A DNA stretch of 64,000 bases from Gracilimonas sediminicola (lineage in GTDB: Bacteria > Bacteroidota > Rhodothermia > Balneolales > Balneolaceae), in contig NZ_JANDBC010000002.1 of the NCBI RefSeq assembly GCF_024320785.1, positions 62,001 through 126,000 of the forward strand, in the 5' to 3' direction. The notes under the pieces were generated by a model. That model saw only the letters and a program-made list of their open reading frames with translations, searched no databases and had not been told where the DNA came from. The position numbers were made by a program, and so were the translations under genes. Positions 57,739 to 64,000 of this stretch are shown piece by piece (the first letter of the stretch is position 1; the number at the start of each line of letters is the position of its first letter).

Positions 57739-60243
57739 ATGAAGTATTTTCTATCCCTTTTAGCATTTGCAACACTTATTAGTACGGCCCCGGTTAAAGC
57801 CCAGACCGTAACCGGACTTGAAGGCTTTTCTATTTTTCTTGATCCGGGGCACAGTCAAACCGAAAACATGGGTCTTTACAATTATTCGGAAGCTGAGAAA
57901 GTACTTCGTGTAGGACTGGCACTGCGTGAAATGCTGCTCACCCAAACCGACATCGACACCGTGTACATTAGCCGGACAAGTGATTCTCAGCAAGTTCCTC
58001 TGTCTCAGAGAGATGATCTTGCCAATGCTACCGGTGCCGATTTCTTTCACTCCATTCACAGTAACGCAGGCTCAAACACTGCAAACAACACATTGTTTCT
58101 ACATGGCGGTTGGCGTTCAAATGGGCAAACCGTGGAGAAAACTCCGAACGGCGGAAAAGAAATGGGCGATATCATGGAAATTGAGCTCACCGATGCCATG
58201 AGAATACCTACCATCGGGAATTGGGCCGACCGTAATTTCTATCAGGGCAGCTCTGTTGATAATCACAGCAATCAGTTCCCTTACCTGTTTGTAAACAGAA
58301 CAACCAACATGGCTTCTGTATTGAGTGAAGCCGGTTTTCATACCAATCCAACCCAGCAAAAACGAAATTTAAATGCGGACTGGAAACGACTGGAAGCACA
58401 ATCCTTTTTCTGGTCTATTCTGGAATACCTGGATGTGGAACGACCTCCCGTAGGCATTGCTACCGGGTACATCACCGATACTGATGGCGGGCTTCCAATT
58501 AATGGGGCCGTTGTAACGGTTGGCGACTCTACCTATACCACCGATACTTTTGAATCCCTGTTTAACAATTACGCTGCAAACCCCGGCGATCTGCAAAACG
58601 GTTTTTACTATATAGAAGACCTTCAAAACGGGCCCGCTCAAATCATCGTTGAAGCGGAAGGATTTTACACCGATACCGTTGATACCAACATCATTTCTAC
58701 CGATTTCACCTTTACCGATGTGGCATTGGTTTCCAATATCCCTCCCTTTGTGGCCTCTACTTCCATAGGGGATGACGATGAGATTAATCCCGGGGAAGCA
58801 CTTCTGCTGAATTTCAGCCGGTCTATGGATCGAACTGCCGTAGAAAACGCATTATCCCTCACGCCTGATGTTGACTATACCCTCACGTGGAATTCAGATA
58901 AAAAGCTGAGTATATCCACGGCTAATTTTGACTTTGAAAGCAGTTACACCCTTACAATTGATTCTACGGCTACCGACAAATCATCCTATGCTCATAACAT
59001 TGACGGCGATGCTGATGGTACGGAGGGTGATTCTTACATCGTTACCTTCGAGACCGGTCCGGTCGATATTATTCCTCCGGCTATTTCTGATATTCGCCCA
59101 ACCAATACACAGCTGAACGAACTCCGGCCTATCATAAGCGCCACTTTTGATGAGCCACTGGATACCGCACTTTTTGATAACAAAACCATCGAAGTGAGCA
59201 AAAGCGACTACACCGTTCCCGGTGAAACCGTTTATTATACCATAGGCAATCGAAGTGTACTTAACTTTTTCCCTTCCGAGCGTCTCGATAAATCTCGGAA
59301 TTACACCCTCACGTTCTCCAAATCGATCAGTGATACGGTTGGAAACAGTCTCGGATCTGATGTAGTACGAACCTTCCCTACCGGAGATCAGGACATTATA
59401 AATGAAACCGTTGTTGATGATTTTGAAGATGGAATTTCAGCCTGGTGGGAGCCCTCTCAAAGCGGAAGCACGGACGGTTATATCCCCGAAGAAACAAGCC
59501 TGGAAATCAGCACCACTGAAGTCAATCTTTTGACAAATAGTAGCCAGTCTATGAGGGTGAATTACGGCTGGGATACTACCAGCACTGCAAACCTGATTCG
59601 TCAATATCGAGGCAGTGTAACCACTCCTAAGTTTGCCAACGATCTTATACTTCAAACCTATGTATTCGGTGATGGGAATGGCAATAAATTCAGGTTCATG
59701 CTTCGCGACGGCAACGGAGAGCTCGAAGGGAGTTCCTGGTACACCGTTGACTGGCTGGGCTGGAAATTAGTCTCCTGGGATTTAAGTCAGGATAGCGTGG
59801 TTGCATGGGTAAATGGGAACGGAACGCTGAACGGCGACCTGTATCTGGACAGTTTCCAGATGACTTATACCGAAGGACAGCCCACAACCGGTTTTATCGT
59901 ATTTGATGATCTCAGAGCAGTTGAAATGGGACTCGCTACTTCAAATGAACCCAACGATGAGCTTCTTTCAGATGTACCCAACCAAATTGAGCTGAAGCAG
60001 AATTACCCCAACCCATTTAATCCTTCCACTAACATCAGTTTTGGATTGCCCCAACAGAGTGACGTTAACCTGAAGATCTACGACATGTTGGGACGGGAAG
60101 TAGCCACCGTTTACTCCGGGGTCAAATCAAAAGGGTTTCATACTATTCAGTTTGACGCTTCAAGACTATCAAGTGGAGTGTATATCTATCGATTGGTTAC
60201 GAAGTCCGGTACCATTTCCAAGAAAATGACTTTGCTGAAGTAA
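57739..60243 (+). CDS. Secreted N-acetylmuramoyl-L-alanine amidase with Ig-like region and sorting domain
   Basis: An 834-residue exported enzyme with signal peptide MKYFLSLLAFATLISTAPVKAQ. The Amidase_3 domain (about 28-235) has its zinc ligands in IFLDPGHSQ (His), NYSEAEKVL (Glu) and FHSIHSNAG (His), and the catalytic Glu in VLSEAGFHTN. It cleaves the bond between MurNAc and the stem peptide. A carboxypeptidase-regulatory-like region and Ig-like (Big_5) domains follow (about 240-560; TNTQLNELRPIISATFDEPLD). A carbohydrate-binding-like beta domain (about 570-745) is followed by the sorting domain NYPNPFNPSTNISF to ISKKMTLLK. It probably acts outside the outer membrane, on foreign or shed wall. 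Confidence 0.92.
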   Translation: MKYFLSLLAFATLISTAPVKAQTVTGLEGFSIFLDPGHSQTENMGLYNYSEAEKVLRVGLALREMLLTQTDIDTVYISRTSDSQQVPLSQRDDLANATGADFFHSIHSNAGSNTANNTLFLHGGWRSNGQTVEKTPNGGKEMGDIMEIELTDAMRIPTIGNWADRNFYQGSSVDNHSNQFPYLFVNRTTNMASVLSEAGFHTNPTQQKRNLNADWKRLEAQSFFWSILEYLDVERPPVGIATGYITDTDGGLPINGAVVTVGDSTYTTDTFESLFNNYAANPGDLQNGFYYIEDLQNGPAQIIVEAEGFYTDTVDTNIISTDFTFTDVALVSNIPPFVASTSIGDDDEINPGEALLLNFSRSMDRTAVENALSLTPDVDYTLTWNSDKKLSISTANFDFESSYTLTIDSTATDKSSYAHNIDGDADGTEGDSYIVTFETGPVDIIPPAISDIRPTNTQLNELRPIISATFDEPLDTALFDNKTIEVSKSDYTVPGETVYYTIGNRSVLNFFPSERLDKSRNYTLTFSKSISDTVGNSLGSDVVRTFPTGDQDIINETVVDDFEDGISAWWEPSQSGSTDGYIPEETSLEISTTEVNLLTNSSQSMRVNYGWDTTSTANLIRQYRGSVTTPKFANDLILQTYVFGDGNGNKFRFMLRDGNGELEGSSWYTVDWLGWKLVSWDLSQDSVVAWVNGNGTLNGDLYLDSFQMTYTEGQPTTGFIVFDDLRAVEMGLATSNEPNDELLSDVPNQIELKQNYPNPFNPSTNISFGLPQQSDVNLKIYDMLGREVATVYSGVKSKGFHTIQFDASRLSSGVYIYRLVTKSGTISKKMTLLK

Positions 60244-60551
60244 AAATCCCCGCTCACAAAATACTTAAAACTGGTGCCGCCGCTCTGCTGCGGCACCCGG
60301 TTGTGAGGCTCAGTCTCAGATATTAAGTAATTGTTAAGAATGAATTTAAGATAGAAACGCACTTATTTTGAGACAGAGCATCGTGACGAGATTAAGTTTT
60401 AACTTATGCCTGTTCTAATCTTCAGACCGCCAAACCTTGTATTGCTAATTTAAACCCTTTCCTAAAGCGGTCGGACGAAAGCAGAAGCTTATTCTTACTC
60501 ATCTAACTATCATTATTTAAGGACTCTCTTACTTATTACCAAGCATCTCTT
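60244..60551. other. Gap between convergent amidase genes with a strong hairpin
   Basis: A 308-base gap without a credible gene. A perfect eight-pair stem GGTGCCGC / GCGGCACC (60273-60280 with 60290-60297) has a nine-base loop. It follows the plus-strand amidase by 30 bases but lacks a T run, so it is a likely terminator or mRNA-stabilising hairpin. The rest is ordinary AT-rich spacer. Confidence 0.5.
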
Positions 60552-62411
60552 CTATTTATCAGGCATATCTGACACCGTTTCAAGGTATCCGTGCTGCAGG
60601 TAAAACTCTTCGAGTCCCTTCACAATTTGCTCGGCTATCTTTCGCTGGAAGTCTGGATCAGTCAATAGTATCTCCTCTTCCGGGTTTGAAATAAAAGCTG
60701 TTTCTACCAATACGTTCGGAAACTCAATGGGCGCATTCAGGGAGAAGTTAAAACTACCGGTCAGCCCGTAGTCTTTAAAGCCCAGCTCCATCATCTTATC
60801 ATACATAATAGCGGCAAGCGGCTTAAAGGCGATATGCTTATAGAAAGAGCCGGTTCCCCTTACGTCAAGCGGATCACTTCCATACCCAATTGAATTGGTA
60901 TGAATACTGACCAGCAGATCAGCATCTTCATCAAGAGTAATTTCTTTTCTCTCACTCATATACACGTAGCTGTCATCGGTTCGAGGCAAGACGACAGTAG
61001 CTCCACTTTCCTCGAGCAGCTCTTTCACCAGGTAAGACAGCTGCAGGGTAACATCTTTCTCCAGGTTACCGGCAGCTCCTAACGATCCGCGATTGTCACC
61101 GCCATGACCCGCATCAACCGAAATAGTTCTGCCATCCAGCGGACTATTGAAATTGGTGACAACCGGAGGCCTCTTTACTTCCACATTCAGTTGAGAACCC
61201 CAGCCATAGCCAACAGTATATCCCCAGTTCTGGCTGTGATTCAGCTCAATCTCCAGCCGGAAGCGGTCATCCTCAACCTGATTCCAGGTTACATTTCTGA
61301 TGCCTTGTGAACTGTTGTGCTTAATCTTCCAATTGGTGTTGGAAGTGGCACCAAATACATCCACTATAATCACATTAGGGTCCAATTCCTGATATGTGAT
61401 ATACGGTAGCTTTTCAGAGAGCGTGAGCGTAATCATATCTGATTCATCTCTGCCCGACACCCTGATATTTCCTGTAAGGGATGTGGCCGGGGATGTGTAC
61501 TCATTCTGAAGTTCAACAAACCGAACCGGTATCCAGGCGCTCAGGCTTTTGGATAACTGTACCCGGTAATTATCAGCTTTACGACCGGTGATATTGAGTT
61601 TTACTCCCGGTTCAAGAGAGCCATAACGAGCTCCCCCGAGGCGGTCGGTACCCATGCCAATGTTCAGGTAGGCATTTTCATCCATCACTTCCGCAACGCG
61701 GGGGAAGTTGTTAAAACTGACGGTATATTCACTTTTTTTCTTCTCATATCCGAACAAACCCTTTTTCATCTTAAAGGTGATATGTTTGTCCTTTACCTTA
61801 TCACCGGGTTTTATGGTGTAGCTTCCTTTGTAAAGTCCTTCAATACCGGCAATTTCTTCGGGTACCTCCTTCATGGGGATATTATTCTTGAAGTAATCAA
61901 TATTGAAGACCACTTCTTTTCCGGGCGTACCCAGAAATTGTACATCCAGTGTTTCTCCGGTTACCAGCCAAAGCTCGCTGGTTGGTTTCATCATCCGGTC
62001 TGAAATCACATTTCCCTTGGTATCTATTGGTTCCGGAGCTTCCGGGCGCACCAGGTACATGGTTTTAGTCAGCTCCTCGCCGTTCAGTTCTACTCTGAAT
62101 TCTATTTGAGTGGTATCCGACCTGTGCTCCATCATATGTATGAATGCACCGCTTTCGTAAACCTTCACCGGCTTTCCGTTTATATATGCATTTGCAGCGG
62201 GGTTCGTGTTAGCTGCAACACGATATCGCGAAAAACTGTAGGTAACCGTATCGGTTTCCGGAATTACAATATTCAGGTAAAGGGAATCACTGACTGCAAT
62301 GGTAGTGTCGGCCTGAACCGTATCAACCCTGACAGAATCGACCTGAGCTTGCAGGCATTGTGGAGTAAAATGTACAACCAGAAAAGCGGCTAATAAACTT
62401 AAATACTTCAT
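60552..62411 (-). CDS. N-acetylmuramoyl-L-alanine amidase with AMIN-like region
   Basis: A 619-residue exported amidase with signal peptide MKYLSLLAAFLVVHFTPQCLQAQ. The long N-terminal part (about 25-390) is all beta. It includes an SH3-like segment (LGGARYGSLEPGVKLNITGRKAD) and an AMIN-type segment that would bind peptidoglycan (TWNQVEDDRFRLEIELN). The C-terminal Amidase_3 domain (about 400-605) has the full zinc site: SVDAGHGG (His), AAGNLEKDVTL (Glu), VSIHTNS (His), and catalytic Glu in VLVETAFISNPEEE. It has no sorting domain, so it acts in the periplasm, probably in daughter-cell separation or recycling. It is 3 bases upstream of the NamZ gene stop, reading the same way, so the two are co-transcribed in the order namZ then amidase. 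Confidence 0.92.
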   Translation of the reverse strand: MKYLSLLAAFLVVHFTPQCLQAQVDSVRVDTVQADTTIAVSDSLYLNIVIPETDTVTYSFSRYRVAANTNPAANAYINGKPVKVYESGAFIHMMEHRSDTTQIEFRVELNGEELTKTMYLVRPEAPEPIDTKGNVISDRMMKPTSELWLVTGETLDVQFLGTPGKEVVFNIDYFKNNIPMKEVPEEIAGIEGLYKGSYTIKPGDKVKDKHITFKMKKGLFGYEKKKSEYTVSFNNFPRVAEVMDENAYLNIGMGTDRLGGARYGSLEPGVKLNITGRKADNYRVQLSKSLSAWIPVRFVELQNEYTSPATSLTGNIRVSGRDESDMITLTLSEKLPYITYQELDPNVIIVDVFGATSNTNWKIKHNSSQGIRNVTWNQVEDDRFRLEIELNHSQNWGYTVGYGWGSQLNVEVKRPPVVTNFNSPLDGRTISVDAGHGGDNRGSLGAAGNLEKDVTLQLSYLVKELLEESGATVVLPRTDDSYVYMSERKEITLDEDADLLVSIHTNSIGYGSDPLDVRGTGSFYKHIAFKPLAAIMYDKMMELGFKDYGLTGSFNFSLNAPIEFPNVLVETAFISNPEEEILLTDPDFQRKIAEQIVKGLEEFYLQHGYLETVSDMPDK

Positions 62412-62414
62412 GAA

Positions 62415-63659
62415 TTACTTGTATAGATAATAGTTTTGTGATTTCTCTTTGAAGGAGGCTACATCTTTGGAAAGGTATTCCGAGATGTCTGAAACTTTAT
62501 AGTTTTGGCTGAAGAGCATCCTAATTTGATCGGTTCCGGTAACTTTCTCAAACATACTCCATCGGTTTTTGCCCATTTCAAAAACATCCTTATCCGGATA
62601 CATTTCTTTGTGAACCTGCATAAACCAAAACTGCAGCTTCATTAAATGAGCCTGCGTGTAGTCGCTGAAATGAATCTGAACACCATGTAAAGTCTTGCCC
62701 TGATCCCTTCCATAAAAAGGCTTAAATACAATGGGGCGAAATACCACTCCCGGTATATCCAGGGCATTCATGCGGTCGGCAAGCTCACCTTCATCAATCC
62801 ACTCAGCGGCAAACACCTGGAAAGGAAGCGTATATCCAACACCTTCCGAGAATACTCCCAACTCTCCCATAATACCTGTGGCCACATAAAAGTAAGCGGA
62901 ATACTCATGCGGAATATGCGGTGATGTGGGCACCCAGGGCAATCCCGTTTCATCAAAGGTCATAGAGCGGTTCCAGTCTTCCATTTCCACAACGGTAAGA
63001 CTACATTGTTTGCCATCAGCCAGCCAGCCTTCTTTGTTGATCATTTTGGCTACTTCACCCGGAGTAAGCCCATAGATATAGGGAACCGGAAACTGACTCA
63101 CAAAAGAAAAATATCCTTCTTCCACAATATTGCCTTCCACCTTTTCCCCACCCAGTGGATTGGGACGGTCGAGCACCACAAACTCAAGGTCATGCTCTGC
63201 GGCAGCTTCCATGGCCAGCCCCATTGTACTGATGTAGGTGTACGAACGAACGCCGATGTCCTGAATATCATAAACCAGCACATCCACATTCTCCAGCATT
63301 TCCGGAGTTGGCTTGCGGGTTGCCCCATATAGTGAAAACACGGTTACACCGGTTGCTTCATCCACATAGGTATCAACCTTGTCACCGGCGGCGAACTCTC
63401 CTCTTACCCCGTGTTCCGGCCCGTATAAAGCCGTGAGCTCCACACCCGGAGCGTTGTAAATAAGATCCACAGTAGATACAAGATCAGCATTGACTCCGGT
63501 GGCGTTAGTGATAACTCCAACTCTTTTTCCTTTCAATAATTCGAAGTTGTTTTCAGCCAACACTTCAATTCCGGTTTTAACTTGGTTAGTATGCTGAGTG
63601 AAGCCGTTTGAATATCCCAAAAAACTTACCAGCAGAACGAGCAGAGCTTTTTTCATCAT
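62415..63659 (-). CDS. namZ: Exo-beta-N-acetylmuramidase NamZ (DUF1343 family)
   Basis: A 414-residue exported protein with signal peptide MMKKALLVLLVSFLGYSNGFTQ. The DUF1343 motifs are clear: KGKRVGVITNATGVNADLVSTVDLI, LYGPEHGVRGEFAAGDKVDTYVD, FSLYGATRKPTPEML, VLVYDIQDIGVRSYTYISTMGLAM, VLDRPNPLGG, TPGEVAKMIN, WVPTSPHIP, and a final YYLYK. DUF1343 was shown in Bacillus to be an exo-beta-N-acetylmuramidase that releases MurNAc from non-reducing glycan ends. Its neighbour on the same strand is an amidase that would expose peptide-free MurNAc, and the divergent neighbour is a GH3 enzyme that would free GlcNAc. This order of enzymes supports sequential glycan degradation. Confidence 0.9.
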   Translation of the reverse strand: MMKKALLVLLVSFLGYSNGFTQHTNQVKTGIEVLAENNFELLKGKRVGVITNATGVNADLVSTVDLIYNAPGVELTALYGPEHGVRGEFAAGDKVDTYVDEATGVTVFSLYGATRKPTPEMLENVDVLVYDIQDIGVRSYTYISTMGLAMEAAAEHDLEFVVLDRPNPLGGEKVEGNIVEEGYFSFVSQFPVPYIYGLTPGEVAKMINKEGWLADGKQCSLTVVEMEDWNRSMTFDETGLPWVPTSPHIPHEYSAYFYVATGIMGELGVFSEGVGYTLPFQVFAAEWIDEGELADRMNALDIPGVVFRPIVFKPFYGRDQGKTLHGVQIHFSDYTQAHLMKLQFWFMQVHKEMYPDKDVFEMGKNRWSMFEKVTGTDQIRMLFSQNYKVSDISEYLSKDVASFKEKSQNYYLYK

Positions 63660-63769
63660 AATAAGAGTGATCTTTTTTTCATTTTAAGCTGTTGAAGTTA
63701 TACATTCTCAACCTGAACTTCAGGCACGAATGATTACTACTTGTAAAAAATAGAAACCCCTTCAAGCAC

Positions 63770-64000
63770 ATGCCCAACAGCAACCTAAGTACCGTAAGCG
63801 AACTAAGTCTTAAAGAAAAAATTGGCCAGCTTTTTTTAATGGGATTCAGGGGGAATGACATCTCTGAAGATTCGGAAGTTCTGAACATGATTAAAGAACA
63901 CAAACCGGGCGGAGTTATTCTCTTTGATAAAGATATGGTTCATGACCAACCGGTTCATAATATCAAGTCGCCTGAACAGGTTCGAAGCCTTACAAAAGCA
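63770..64000 (+). CDS. GH3 beta-N-acetylglucosaminidase (NagZ-type), 5' end only
   Basis: The first 77 residues of a GH3 enzyme, read from the ATG at 63770 to the window edge. The N-terminal LKEKIGQLFLMGFRGN and MIKEHKPGGVILFDKDM match the start of NagZ-like GH3 enzymes and are similar to the secreted GH3 at 41364 (QKIGQMIMVG, GGVLLFAYN). There is no signal peptide, so this copy is likely cytoplasmic, consistent with work on imported muropeptides. It is divergent from namZ, with 110 bases between starts for a shared control region. The catalytic residues lie outside the window. Confidence 0.82.
   Translation, partial: MPNSNLSTVSELSLKEKIGQLFLMGFRGNDISEDSEVLNMIKEHKPGGVILFDKDMVHDQPVHNIKSPEQVRSLTKA

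Noticed and set aside
1-64000. CRISPR arrays, insertion sequences and prophage genes
   Set aside because: No regularly spaced direct repeats, transposase, integrase or phage structural gene was seen; the direct repeats present are a two-copy coding cassette and three dispersed hairpin units.

Overview
The window reads as chromosomal DNA of a marine Bacteroidota-related bacterium, most likely of the phylum Balneolota (Balneola/Gracilimonas type). Three large secreted proteins end in a sorting domain with the NYPNPFNP[ST]T motif followed by a short lysine-ending tail, which is typical of that group and of Rhodothermota. Shine-Dalgarno sites are mostly weak or absent, lipobox lipoproteins are common and genes are tightly packed. 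No rRNA, tRNA, phage or insertion-sequence gene was recognised. The genus is an inference from protein style, not from a marker gene.

Layout. 1-2692 (-): chemotaxis operon cheY-cheX-cheA, with cheA cut by the window edge. 3029-13828: an orphan small protein, a histidine-kinase-like protein with a degenerate ATPase domain, an AT-rich gap with two perfect DnaA boxes (possible oriC or DnaA-controlled region), a REC-PAS-HisKA-HATPase-REC hybrid kinase, a membrane protein, the DEAD-box helicase deaD, an LCIB-type carbonic anhydrase, a lipoprotein beta-propeller, a GAF histidine kinase and an Omp85-like barrel. 13829-15425: a DUF547 protein and a family-2 glycosyltransferase. 15553-22256 (-): a seven-gene tripartite ABC-2 efflux operon (TetR, TolC, HlyD, two ATPases, two permeases), with a perfect 18-bp palindrome upstream of tetR. 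22427-26215: an oxidoreductase, an azurin, an NAD(P)-binding protein and phosphofructokinase. 24851-28812: three dispersed two-hairpin repeats, each next to a remnant of a sorting-domain 3' end. The last two flank a three-gene block in which two genes share an identical 236-bp FIMAH-domain cassette.

28925-36386 (-): a Ycf46-like AAA+ ATPase, a CorC/HlyC-type CBS protein, an enoyl-CoA hydratase, a PspA operon (PspA, a mini-PspA and a membrane coiled-coil protein) and pyrimidine nucleoside phosphorylase. 36437-42770: pdxB, a secreted glycosidase-like protein with a sorting domain, two lipoproteins, an unknown periplasmic protein and a secreted GH3 enzyme. 42837-52101: mostly small accessory genes on the minus strand (DUF3592, SRPBCC, VOC, isochorismatase-like, lipoproteins, a pilin-like protein, an M28 peptidase), an attC-like dyad and a LytS/LytTR two-component pair.

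52195-64000: TatD, then genes for peptidoglycan turnover and amino-sugar salvage: a NagB/PIG-L fusion, an AmpG-like permease, a TolB-like propeller, two N-acetylmuramoyl-L-alanine amidases, a NamZ-family (DUF1343) exo-muramidase and the start of a divergent GH3 (NagZ-type) gene. Together these could remove stem peptides, trim MurNAc and GlcNAc from glycan chains, import fragments and feed GlcN-6-P into glycolysis; that joint role is inferred.
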